DNA of 64,000 bases, from the NCBI RefSeq assembly GCF_000802185.1, contig NZ_KN676113.1:5327053-5391052 (forward strand), given 5' to 3'. The notes below the pieces were generated by a model. That model saw only the letters and a list, made by a program, of their open reading frames with translations, was not told the origin of the DNA and did not search any database. The translations under genes and the position numbers were made by a program. This DNA is from Belnapia sp. F-4-1 (lineage in GTDB: Bacteria > Pseudomonadota > Alphaproteobacteria > Acetobacterales > Acetobacteraceae). Positions within the stretch are counted from its first letter, which is position 1. Every line of letters starts with the position of its first letter. Below are positions 15,461 to 23,368 of the stretch, piece after piece.

Positions 15461-17323
15461 ATGCGCGCGATCAGCCCCATGGCCCGTTGCCTCCTTCGCC
15501 CCCTGCTCCGCGGGGTCCTGCTGGGGGCGGCGCTGACGGCGGGGGCCACGGCCTCAGCCCAGGCGCAAAGGGCCCCAGCCTCGACCGCCATTCCGGCCTC
15601 CTTCGGCCAGACCGCGATGATCCTGCCCCGTCCCGCCTCGCCCGGCGGGATGGCCGGGCTGCCGCAGGTGCTGGCGCCCTCCGAGGCGGCGCGGCTCCGG
15701 CGCATCTTCCAGGCGCAGGCGGCGGGCGACTTTGCCGCGGCGGAGCGCGAGACGGAGCGGCTGGAGGACCGGAGGCTGCTCGGCCAAGTGCTGGCTGATC
15801 GCTGGCTTCGGCCGGCAGGGCAGCCGAATCCGGCGGCGCTGCAAACCTGGCTGGCGCACCATACGGATCACCCGGACGCGCCGCGGATCCATGCCCGGCT
15901 CGCCGAGATGCTGCCCCGCGGGACGGCGCTTCCGGCCCCGCCCGAAGCGGCGGAGGTGCTTTCGCCCGACCAGTCCCTGGCGCCCGAGGAGCGCGACGGC
16001 GCCGCAGTCACCCGCAACCCGGTGCTCGACCGGGCGGTGCGGGACAAGGCCCGGGAAGGGAATGCGGCGGCGGCGCTGGCGCTGATCGGGCGGACGCGCG
16101 GGCTCTCGCCGGCCTATGCGGCGCTGCTGCGGGCCGACCTGGCGATCGGCCTGTTCCGTGCCGGGCGGGACGAGGAGGCCTTCCGCATCGCCGCCGAGAC
16201 GCTGCGGCAGTCCGCCGGCAGGGGGGAGAACGGCATCGCCGCCTTCGCCGCGGGGCTCGCGGCCTGGGGGATGGAACGCTACGACCTCGCCCTGCCCTAT
16301 TTCGAGCGGGCGGCGCGAACCGAGGCGGCGGCGCCGGCCCTACGCTCGGCGGCGGCCTTCTGGACCGGGCGGGCGGCGGTCCGGGCGCGGCAGCCGCAGC
16401 TCTATGTCTCCTGGATGACGCAGGCGGCGCAGGAGCCGCGGACCTTCTACGGCCAGGTGGCGCGGCGGGCGCTGGGCCTGCCGAACAAATTCGCCTGGGA
16501 GGGCGAGTTGGCCGGCGAGGCGGAAACGGCGGCGCTGGCCGAGACGGCTGGCGGCTGGCGAGCGCTCGCCCTTTTGCAGATCGGCCAGGCAGGGCGGGCC
16601 GAGGCGGAGTTGCGGCAGCTCTGGGGCCAGGCCAGGAACAACCCGGCGCTGGTGCGGGCGATGCTCTCCGTGGCCTCGGCCGCCGGGATGAACGGCCTTG
16701 CCTCGCAGCTTGCGGCGGCAAGCCAGGGAGCGGACGGCCGGCCGCGGGATTTCGCACGCTTCCCGCTGCCCAGGTTGCAGCCGCAAGGCGGGTTCCGGGT
16801 CGATCCGTCGCTGCTTTATGCGCTCGCCTTGCAGGAAAGCCGCTTCGATGCTGCAGCGGTCTCGCCGGCCGGGGCGCGTGGGCTGATGCAGCTCATGCCG
16901 GCGACGGCGAGCTATGTGGCGGGCGACCCATCGCTTTCGGCGGAGAACCGGGACCGGCTGCACGACCCCGGCTTCTCGCTCGATCTCGGCCAGCGCTACG
17001 TGCATTACCTGGCGCGGCACGAGGGGGTAGAGGGCAACCTCATCCGGCTGCTCGCGGCCTATAATGCGGGGCCGGGCAACCTGCAGAAATGGCTGCCGGC
17101 GAGCGGGCACCGGGACGATCCTTTCCTGTTCATCGAAGCCATCCCGATCGACGAGACGCGGGCCTTCGTGCAACGCGTGATGGCCTATTCCTGGATCTAT
17201 GCGAGCCGGCTCGGCCTGCCGGCGCCGAGCCTTGACCAGATGGCGGCCGGGAGCGTGCCGAAATTCGCCGGGCCTGAAGATGTCGTCGCCATGCTGCGCC
17301 GGCGGCCGGCTGCGCTACGGTAG
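15461..17323 (+). CDS. Soluble-type lytic murein transglycosylase (Slt family)
   Basis: 620 residues. The signal peptide MRAISPMARCLLRPLLRGVL continues to about residue 35 (TASAQA); ATG 15461 follows GGGAA, and ATG 15479 is possible. The N-terminal two thirds are Ala/Arg-rich alpha-helical repeats as in the Slt70 superhelical ring. The C-terminal lysozyme-like domain has LLYALALQESRFD with catalytic Glu459, SPAGARGLMQLMPATA, and LLAAYNAGPGNLQKW. The enzyme cleaves peptidoglycan glycan strands in the periplasm, forming 1,6-anhydro-MurNAc ends. moaB follows after 28 nt. Confidence 0.93.
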   Translation: MRAISPMARCLLRPLLRGVLLGAALTAGATASAQAQRAPASTAIPASFGQTAMILPRPASPGGMAGLPQVLAPSEAARLRRIFQAQAAGDFAAAERETERLEDRRLLGQVLADRWLRPAGQPNPAALQTWLAHHTDHPDAPRIHARLAEMLPRGTALPAPPEAAEVLSPDQSLAPEERDGAAVTRNPVLDRAVRDKAREGNAAAALALIGRTRGLSPAYAALLRADLAIGLFRAGRDEEAFRIAAETLRQSAGRGENGIAAFAAGLAAWGMERYDLALPYFERAARTEAAAPALRSAAAFWTGRAAVRARQPQLYVSWMTQAAQEPRTFYGQVARRALGLPNKFAWEGELAGEAETAALAETAGGWRALALLQIGQAGRAEAELRQLWGQARNNPALVRAMLSVASAAGMNGLASQLAAASQGADGRPRDFARFPLPRLQPQGGFRVDPSLLYALALQESRFDAAAVSPAGARGLMQLMPATASYVAGDPSLSAENRDRLHDPGFSLDLGQRYVHYLARHEGVEGNLIRLLAAYNAGPGNLQKWLPASGHRDDPFLFIEAIPIDETRAFVQRVMAYSWIYASRLGLPAPSLDQMAAGSVPKFAGPEDVVAMLRRRPAALR

Positions 17324-17351
17324 CGCCCGACGAGATCACGGAGCGCCCGCC

Positions 17352-17891
17352 ATGCCGATCGACGAAAGCCTGCCCTTCATCCCGGTGAACATCGCCGTCC
17401 TTACCGTCTCCGACACGCGGGACCTCGCCTCCGACCGCTCGGGGCAGACCCTGCAGGAGCGGATCGAGGGTGCGGGGCATCGCTGCGTCGCGCGGGAGAT
17501 CGTCCGCGACGAGGCGGATGCGATCGAGGCGGTGATGCGGCGCTGGATCGAGGATCCGAACATCGATTGCGGCATCACCACCGGCGGGACGGGCATCACC
17601 GGGCGCGACGTGACGCCGGAAGCCTTCAAGCGGGTGCTGGAGAAGGAGATCGAGGGGTTCGGCGAGCTGTTCCGCATGCTCAGCTACCGCAAGATCGGCA
17701 CCAGCACGATGCAAAGCCGGGCGATCGGGGGCGTGGCGAACGGGACCTATCTCTTCGCCCTCCCCGGCTCGACCGGGGCCTGCAAGGATGCCTGGGACGA
17801 TATCCTGCTCTTCCAGCTCGATGCCCGGCACCGGCCCTGCAACCTGGTCGAACTGATGCCGCGGCTGAAGGAGCATATGCGGGCGGCGTGA
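17352..17891 (+). CDS. moaB: Molybdenum cofactor biosynthesis protein B
   Basis: 179 residues; ATG 17352 is the first start after the transglycosylase gene. The MoCF/MogA fold is marked by IAVLTVSDTRDLASDRSGQT (19-38 region), ITTGGTGITGRDVTPEA and FALPGSTGACKDAWDDIL. MoaB/MogA-type proteins adenylylate molybdopterin before metal insertion; bacterial MoaB may be active or redundant with MogA. The C-terminal LVELMPRLKEHM is characteristic. No other moa or moe genes are near. A GNRA-loop hairpin follows 60 nt downstream. Confidence 0.93.
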   Translation: MPIDESLPFIPVNIAVLTVSDTRDLASDRSGQTLQERIEGAGHRCVAREIVRDEADAIEAVMRRWIEDPNIDCGITTGGTGITGRDVTPEAFKRVLEKEIEGFGELFRMLSYRKIGTSTMQSRAIGGVANGTYLFALPGSTGACKDAWDDILLFQLDARHRPCNLVELMPRLKEHMRAA

Positions 17892-17953
17892 AGCCCTTGC
17901 TTTCGCAGCTGCGAGGGCGCATGTAGGCGGTACCGGCGGCGACATGCCCCGGT

Positions 17954-17979
17954 GGTGCCCGGCCGCGTGAGCGGCCACC
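17954..17979 (+). terminator. GNRA-loop hairpin downstream of moaB
   Basis: GGCCGC (17961-17966), loop GTGA, GCGGCC (17971-17976) forms a perfect stem that can be extended by GGT/ACC with a bulge. The loop is a GNRA tetraloop. There is no T-run after it, so it may be a factor-assisted terminator or the first stem of the structured leader that follows. Confidence 0.45.
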
Positions 17980-18035
17980 CTGTCCCGGTTTCAGTCCGCG
18001 CGCGGCCCCTTGGGCTGCCTTTGCTGGGCGAAGCG

Positions 18036-18136
18036 GGACCCGGTCGAACTGCCGGCGCACAGGAAGCCATCTTCCGGATCGACCCAGCCACGCGGGGTCT
18101 CCACCTGAAACCCCGCGGCGACCCATGACCGGGTCC
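18036..18136 (+). promoter_or_regulatory. Structured leader before the DEAD-box helicase, alternative stems
   Basis: A 101-nt stretch ending 14 nt before the helicase start contains four perfect pairings: long stem GGACCCGGTC (18036-18045) with GACCGGGTCC (18127-18136); GGTCGA (18042-18047) with TCGACC (18079-18084); GGAAG-CCAT-CTTCC (18062-18075); and CGCGGGGT (18091-18098) with ACCCCGCG (18110-18117). The first two share bases 18042-18045, so they exclude each other. This is the architecture of a conditional leader or of a stand-alone structured RNA. A weak promoter-like TTGCTT-N17-CATGTA lies at 17897-17925. No known RNA family was recognised; 6S RNA was considered but not supported by context. 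Confidence 0.5.
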
Positions 18137-18150
18137 GCGTCAGGCGCCGC

Positions 18151-19608
18151 GTGTCTGGGATTACCGATTTCGTGACAAGCTTTACCGATCTTGGCCTCGC
18201 CGCACCCCTCCTGCGCGCGCTCGATGAGGCCGGCTACACCACCCCCACCCCGATCCAGGCCCAGGCCATCCCGCTCGTGCTCGAAGGGCGCGACCTGCTC
18301 GGCATCGCCCAGACGGGGACGGGCAAGACGGCGGCCTTCGCGCTGCCGATCCTCAACCAACTCATCGCCAAAGGCGGCCGGCCGCCGCGTGGCGGCAGCC
18401 GCGTGCTGGTGCTCTCGCCAACGCGCGAGCTCGCCACCCAGATCGCCGACAGCTTCAAGGCCTATGGCGCGCATCTCGGATTCAGCGTCACGACCGTCTT
18501 CGGCGGCGTGCCGCATGGCGGGCAGCGCCGGGCGCTGGCGGCCGGCATCGACGTGCTGGTGGCCACACCCGGCCGCCTGCTCGACCATATGGCGGCGGGC
18601 ACGGCGCGGCTCGATCGCGTCGAGACGCTGGTGCTCGATGAGGCCGACCAGATGCTGGACAAGGGCTTCCTGCCCGCCATCCGCAAGCTGATCCCGGCCC
18701 TGCCGAAGGCGCGGCAGACCCTGTTCTTCTCCGCCACCATGCCGACCGAGATTGGCCGGCTAGCGGGCGACCTGTTGAAGGACCCGGCCCGGGTCGAGGT
18801 GGCGCCGGTCGCCACCACTGCCGAGCGCGTGGCGCAGCGCGTGCTGCATGTCGAGACGGCGCGGAAGCGCATGCTGCTGGCCAAGCTGCTGAAGGGCGAG
18901 GGCGTCGGCCGCACCCTGGTCTTTGCCCGCACCAAGCACGGCGCCGACCGGGTGGTGAAGCAGCTGGCCCAGGATGGGCTGCAGGCCAATGCCATCCATG
19001 GCAACAAGAGCCAGGGCCAGCGCGAGCGGGCCTTGCAGGAATTCCGCGAGGGCAGCGCGCCGATCCTGGTGGCGACCGACATCGCTGCCCGCGGCATCGA
19101 CGTCGATAACGTCACCCATGTGGTGCAGTACGACCTGCCGGACGTGCCGGAGAGCTATGTGCACCGCATCGGCCGTACCGCCCGCGCGGGCGCCTCGGGC
19201 GAGGCGGTGGCGCTGGTCGCGGCGGAGGAGCTCGACAAGCTCTGGGCGGTCGAGAAGCTGATCCGCACGCCGATCCCGGCCGAGGACCATCGGCAGGACC
19301 AGTCGAGCCCGGTGACGCGGCCAGTGCAGACCGGGCGTCCGGCCGGGCGGCCCCAAGGGCATCGGGGCGGTGGCCAGGGCCGCGGGCGCGGCGGGGCGTC
19401 GCGGCCGCAGGGCCAGCCGGGCGGTGGCCAGTCGCAGCAGCGGCCGGCCGGGGCCAACGCGAACCAGACGCGGCGGCGGGCGATGCCGGCCGCGATCAGC
19501 GAGCAGACCCGGAGCGACCGGCGGTGGCGGGATGGCGACTTCCGCGATGGCGGCGGCGCCAAGCCGGGCAGCCGGACGCAGACCTGGCGCGTCGGCGGGG
19601 ACGACTAA
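18151..19608 (+). CDS. DEAD-box ATP-dependent RNA helicase (RhlE-like)
   Basis: 485 residues from GTG 18151; GTG 18172 is an alternative and neither has a strong ribosome site. All helicase motifs are present: Q-motif region TTPTPIQAQAIP, motif I AQTGTGKT (53-60), PTRELATQ, TPGRLLDH, DEAD (163-166), SATMP, ATDIAARGIDVD and HRIGRTARAG. Residues beyond about 380 form a low-complexity Gly/Arg/Gln-rich tail that probably binds RNA non-specifically. Such helicases unwind RNA in ribosome assembly, mRNA decay or cold adaptation. The unusually structured 259-nt upstream gap suggests post-transcriptional control. Confidence 0.95.
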   Translation: MSGITDFVTSFTDLGLAAPLLRALDEAGYTTPTPIQAQAIPLVLEGRDLLGIAQTGTGKTAAFALPILNQLIAKGGRPPRGGSRVLVLSPTRELATQIADSFKAYGAHLGFSVTTVFGGVPHGGQRRALAAGIDVLVATPGRLLDHMAAGTARLDRVETLVLDEADQMLDKGFLPAIRKLIPALPKARQTLFFSATMPTEIGRLAGDLLKDPARVEVAPVATTAERVAQRVLHVETARKRMLLAKLLKGEGVGRTLVFARTKHGADRVVKQLAQDGLQANAIHGNKSQGQRERALQEFREGSAPILVATDIAARGIDVDNVTHVVQYDLPDVPESYVHRIGRTARAGASGEAVALVAAEELDKLWAVEKLIRTPIPAEDHRQDQSSPVTRPVQTGRPAGRPQGHRGGGQGRGRGGASRPQGQPGGGQSQQRPAGANANQTRRRAMPAAISEQTRSDRRWRDGDFRDGGGAKPGSRTQTWRVGGDD

Positions 19609-19623
19609 GGTCAAGACCGTGAT

Positions 19624-19649
19624 CGCCCTGAGTGGACACGCTCAGGGCG
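19624..19649. terminator. Bidirectional hairpin after the DEAD-box gene
   Basis: CGCCCTGAG (19624-19632) and CTCAGGGCG (19641-19649) form a perfect 9-bp stem with an 8-nt loop, in the 63-nt gap between the helicase gene and the convergent Na/Pi cotransporter gene. T-richness is slight (TCATT on the plus side). Confidence 0.65.
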
Positions 19650-19671
19650 TCATTGCCGGCGCGAGCGAAGC

Positions 19672-21333
19672 TTAGTCCTCGTCCTGCGCGAGGCGGCTCG
19701 GCAGGAGTTCGCCGCGCCGCTCCAGCAGCGGATGGGCGACGGCGGCGAGATGGCCGCCGACACGGCGCAGATCGCGCACCGCATCCAGCAACAGGCCGGC
19801 GGCGCGGCCACCTTCGGCGGCCGTGAGGGCGCCGGCATCGGCCATGCGCCGGGCGGCGTCGCGCTCGGCGGCGCGCAGGCCTTCCTTGCCGCGGACCAGG
19901 CGGCGGGCGGCCTCTGGATCCTCCATCATGAAGACCGCGATCGCCAGGCGAAGCTGCTCCAGCAGGGTAGCGTGCAGGGCCTCGATCTCCCGCGCCGACT
20001 CGGCGCCGAGGGCGAGGCCGCGGCGCAGGCGCTTGGCGGCATGGCGCACCAGGTCCCGCTCCACCACATCGGCGGCGTGCTCGAGGGCGATGGCGAAGGC
20101 CTGGATCTCGGCGAGGCGGCGGCTTTCCTCGTCGCCCAATGTCTCGCGCGGGATGCGGGCGAGGTAGGAATGGACCGCGCGGTGCAGCCGGTCCACCACA
20201 TCGTCCATGCGGTTGATGGCGCGCGCGGCCTCGCGGTCCTGGCCGCGGAAGGCGGCGGCTGAGCCACGCAGCATCGCCTCCAACTGGTCGGCGATTCGCA
20301 GAACCTCGCGGGCCGCATTGGCGAGGGCGACGGATGGGGTGGTGAGCGCGGCTTCATCCAGGTAACGCGGCGTGCCGGCATCGGCGGCGGCGGACCGCTC
20401 CGGCAGCCAGCGGCGCAGCAGCGCGGCGAGCGCCGGCACCAGCGGCAGGGCGAGCAGCCCGGTCGCCAGGTTGAAGGCGAGATGCGCATTGGCGACCAAG
20501 CGCGCCGGCGCCGGGTCGAGCGCCTGGAGCCAGCCGGTCGCCTGCGGCAGGAGCAGGAGGCCGAGGGCGCAGCCGATCAGCCGGTTCAGCAGGTTGCCGG
20601 CGGGGACGCGGAGGCGGGCGCGGTCGCCACGGTCGCCGCCGGCTTCCAGCAGCGGGTTCAGCGCGCTGCCGAGATTGGCGCCGAGCACCATCGCCAGGGC
20701 TGCGGCCGGGGCGACCGCGCCGCTGCCGGCGAGACCGGCGACGAACAGCAGGCCGGCGATGCTGGAATGCGCCGCCCAGGCGATGGCGGCGGCGAGTAGC
20801 AGGTTGGGCAGGGGCTGGTCCGCCACCGCCGTCAGCAGCGCGCGGAGCGTCGGCGAGGCCTCGACCGGGGCCATGCTGCCGACCAGCTCGTGCAGCGCCA
20901 GCAGCATCAGCCCGAGGCCGATGGCGACGCGGCCGAGGTCGCGCGTCCGCGCCCGGCTTCCGCGCCGGAAGGCGAGCACGCCGACGAGCACCAGCGTGGG
21001 AAAGGCGGCGGTCGCGTCGAAGGAGAGAAGCTGGACGATCAGCGCGGTGCCGAGATTGGCGCCGAGCATCGCCGCCAGCGCCGGGGCCAGGGCAACCGCA
21101 CCCGAGGCGGCGAAGGAGCCGACCATCAGCGCCGTCGCGGTGCTGCTTTGCAGCGCCGCCGTCACCCCGAGCCCGGCGAGGAAGGCGCGGCCCAGCCCAC
21201 CGAGGGCGATGCCGAGCGCCTGGCGCAAGCGGCTGCCGAAGGCGCGCTGCACGCCGCTCTGGACCATGTGCAGGCCCCACAGCAGCAGCGCAGCCTCGCC
21301 GGCCAGTTCCAGCAGCAGCCGCGCTTCGCCCAT
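19672..21333 (-). CDS. Na+/phosphate cotransporter family protein with C-terminal PhoU-like domain
   Basis: 553 residues. The membrane part (about 1-310) holds the two inverted PNaS repeats with signature motifs ALQSSTATALMVGSF and AHSSIAGLLFVAGL, plus two MLGANLG(T/S)AL segments. Residues about 330-550 are helical and PhoU-like (AINRMDDVVDRLHRAVHSYL; AIALEHAADVVERDLVRHAA). The family (NptA/YjbB) moves phosphate coupled to sodium, and YjbB can export Pi; direction cannot be read from sequence. The gene begins 13 nt after the nicotinamidase gene, so the two probably share a transcript. Confidence 0.92.
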   Translation of the reverse strand: MGEARLLLELAGEAALLLWGLHMVQSGVQRAFGSRLRQALGIALGGLGRAFLAGLGVTAALQSSTATALMVGSFAASGAVALAPALAAMLGANLGTALIVQLLSFDATAAFPTLVLVGVLAFRRGSRARTRDLGRVAIGLGLMLLALHELVGSMAPVEASPTLRALLTAVADQPLPNLLLAAAIAWAAHSSIAGLLFVAGLAGSGAVAPAAALAMVLGANLGSALNPLLEAGGDRGDRARLRVPAGNLLNRLIGCALGLLLLPQATGWLQALDPAPARLVANAHLAFNLATGLLALPLVPALAALLRRWLPERSAAADAGTPRYLDEAALTTPSVALANAAREVLRIADQLEAMLRGSAAAFRGQDREAARAINRMDDVVDRLHRAVHSYLARIPRETLGDEESRRLAEIQAFAIALEHAADVVERDLVRHAAKRLRRGLALGAESAREIEALHATLLEQLRLAIAVFMMEDPEAARRLVRGKEGLRAAERDAARRMADAGALTAAEGGRAAGLLLDAVRDLRRVGGHLAAVAHPLLERRGELLPSRLAQDED

Positions 21334-21346
21334 CCCTGCCCGCCTT

Positions 21347-22003
21347 TCAGGCGGCGAGGTCGGCCGTGGTGATGAAGCGCACGCCGGCCGCGGTCAGCCT
21401 CGCCTTCGCCGCTGCGATGGTGTTCCCACCCTCGGGCAGGGGCAAGCCAATGCCACGACACGCATCCTCGATGACGCAGACCTCGTAGCCGAGGCGGGCG
21501 GCATCCTCGGCGGAGAAGGCGACGCAGTAGTCGGTGGCGAGGCCAGCGAGGAAGAGGCGGCGGGTGCCGCGGGCTCGGAGCCAGCCGTCGAGGCCGGTGG
21601 CGGTGGCGCGGTCGTTCTCGAAGAAGGCGGAGTAGCTGTCGATGGCGGGGCGGAAGCCCTTGCGGATGATCAGTTCGATGCGGCGCTGGTCGAGGCCGGG
21701 ATGCAGCGCGGCCTCGGCGCTGCCCTGGATGGCATGGTCGGGCCAGAGGGTCTGCGGGCCGTAGGGCATGGCGATGCTGTCGAAGGGCGCGCGGCCGGGG
21801 TGGCTGGAGGCGAAGGAGGAGTGGCCGGGTGGGTGCCAGTCCTGGGTGGCGAAGGCCTGGGCGAAGGGGCCGGCCAGCAGGCGGTTGATGGCCGGGACGA
21901 CCTCCTCGCCCCCGGCCACCGCGAGGGCGCCTCCGGGCATGAATGTCGGCTGCACGTCGATGACGCCAAGCATGTCGGTGTCGGTGGGCCGGATCGGCGG
22001 CAT
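21347..22003 (-). CDS. pncA: Nicotinamidase (isochorismatase-like hydrolase)
   Basis: 218 residues; the start at 22003 follows AGAGGA. The catalytic triad is visible as Asp16 (VIDVQPTF), Lys115 (IIRKGF) and Cys160 (ATDYCVAFSA), and the metal site as Asp55, His57 and His61 (TQDWHPPGHSSF). It hydrolyses nicotinamide to nicotinate and ammonia for NAD salvage. Length and motif order match PncA. The downstream Na/Pi cotransporter gene follows after 13 nt. Confidence 0.93.
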   Translation of the reverse strand: MPPIRPTDTDMLGVIDVQPTFMPGGALAVAGGEEVVPAINRLLAGPFAQAFATQDWHPPGHSSFASSHPGRAPFDSIAMPYGPQTLWPDHAIQGSAEAALHPGLDQRRIELIIRKGFRPAIDSYSAFFENDRATATGLDGWLRARGTRRLFLAGLATDYCVAFSAEDAARLGYEVCVIEDACRGIGLPLPEGGNTIAAAKARLTAAGVRFITTADLAA

Positions 22004-22053
22004 GGCGATTGGTCCTCTTCGGATGGCGCTGCATGCCACCATCCGACCTGTAA

Positions 22054-22158
22054 CTGCTTCCAATTGCCTTCGCCATTCAGGAGGGCGCTTCGCTGGCCAC
22101 CACCGACCCGCGGCTGGCGGAGCGCTTCGCCGGCAATGCGGCGATCCACCTGCGGGCG
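22054..22158 (+). pseudogene. Possible 3' remnant of a PIN-domain (VapC-like) gene
   Basis: Between pncA and the alcohol dehydrogenase gene, a short plus-strand frame after a stop reads AIQEGASLATTDPRLAERFA followed by GNAAIHLRAV. LATxDxRL is the usual C-terminal acidic motif of PIN-domain toxins. No start codon, N-terminal domain or antitoxin gene is present, and the frame runs on antisense into the neighbouring gene. If real, it is a decayed fragment; chance coding likeness in GC-rich DNA is the alternative. Confidence 0.3.
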
Positions 22159-22160
22159 GT

Positions 22161-23222
22161 TCAGTTCGGCAGGATGACGCCCTTGCCCGAATTCTGCTGG
22201 TCGAAGAGCTTGTAGGCCTCCTCCGCCTGGTCCAGCCGCCAGCGATGGGTGAAGAGCTTGTCCACCGCGATGCCGCGATCGGCGATGTAGCGGGCGCATT
22301 CGGCTTGGCCGACGGTCGAGAAGGTCCAGGAGCCGATCAGCGTCACCTGCCGGCGCAGCAGGTCGGGGCTGACATCGAGCGTCACATCGCCCCCCTCCCC
22401 CACATAGCAGGCCTTGCCCCAGGTGCGGATGCAGCGCACCGCCTGGGCCCGCGCCTGGGGCGAGGAGGAAGCGTCGAGGGAGAGATGGGCGCCGAGGCCA
22501 TGCGTGGCGTCCTTGATGGCGCCCACGACATCATTGGTCTCGACCGGGTTGATGACGAGGTCGGCGCCGAATTCCTTGGCGCGGGCCAGGCGCTCCGGGC
22601 TGGTGTCCAGCGCGATCACGCGGGCACCCATGGCCGAAGCGAGCTGCGTCGCGGAGAGGCCGACCGGACCCTGGCCGAAGATCGCGATGGTATGGTCGCC
22701 TTGCAGCCCGAGGCGTTGCAGCGCCCCCCAGGCGGTGCCGGTGCCGCAGGAGATGGCGGCACCGGTCTCGAAGGAGAGTTCCTCCGGCAGGGTCACCACC
22801 GTCCGGGCCGGGCAGACCATGTAGTTGGCATGCGCCCCGTGGCCGGTGGCGCCGTAGACCTGGTCGACGCCGTCGTCGCAGAGCTGCATCCAGCCGGTCG
22901 AGCATTGCGGGCAGACGCCGCAGCCGACGTAGTGGTGCTGCATCGCCCGCTGGCCGACCCGCGCCTGCTTCGGCGAGACGTTCTTGCCGACGGCGACTAC
23001 CACGCCGCAGGGCTCGTGCCCCCGGATGATCGGGCCGGAGAGCCCCTTGGTGAAGCCGAGCGAGGCGGAGGCGCCGCCGGCCGGGGCGCGGTAGAATTTC
23101 AGGTCGCTGCCGCACATGCCGGAGGCCTTGATCTCCAGCACCACGTCGTCGGGCCCGGGGGTCGGGTCCGGGAAGTCCTGCAAGGCCAGTTGCCGGTCGC
23201 CGAGGAAGACCACGCCCTTCAT
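22161..23222 (-). CDS. Zinc-dependent alcohol dehydrogenase (MDR family)
   Basis: 353 residues. Catalytic zinc ligands are Cys37 (GMCGSD) and His69-Glu70 (RGHEPCG). The structural zinc lobe has Cys101, Cys104, Cys107 and Cys115 (CGVCPQCSTGWMQLC). The Rossmann motif is IAIFGQGPVGLSATQLA, followed by VIALDTSPERLARAKEFGAD, an Asp at the end of beta2 that favours NAD over NADP. The enzyme oxidises an alcohol or polyol; the threonine/sorbitol dehydrogenase branch is likely. It diverges from the UxaA-type dehydratase gene, so a sugar-acid or polyol pathway is possible. Confidence 0.92.
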   Translation of the reverse strand: MKGVVFLGDRQLALQDFPDPTPGPDDVVLEIKASGMCGSDLKFYRAPAGGASASLGFTKGLSGPIIRGHEPCGVVVAVGKNVSPKQARVGQRAMQHHYVGCGVCPQCSTGWMQLCDDGVDQVYGATGHGAHANYMVCPARTVVTLPEELSFETGAAISCGTGTAWGALQRLGLQGDHTIAIFGQGPVGLSATQLASAMGARVIALDTSPERLARAKEFGADLVINPVETNDVVGAIKDATHGLGAHLSLDASSSPQARAQAVRCIRTWGKACYVGEGGDVTLDVSPDLLRRQVTLIGSWTFSTVGQAECARYIADRGIAVDKLFTHRWRLDQAEEAYKLFDQQNSGKGVILPN

Positions 23223-23368
23223 GCCGAATTCCCTCCCATTGCAGGCCGCCTGGCCCGGGCGGGCATGATGCGGCGGGATCGGGCCGAGGCCCAGGGGGGT
23301 CGGTGGCGAAACCTCGGGTGCGGGGCCGGAGGAAGGGGGCTAAACTGTCATCAAAGGGAGTTTCGCCG

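Noticed and set aside
17892-18150. 6S RNA (ssrS)
   Set aside because: Size and pairing are loosely compatible, but the usual neighbours (zapA, ygfA) are absent and the conserved open-bubble pattern could not be confirmed; kept as an unidentified structured RNA.
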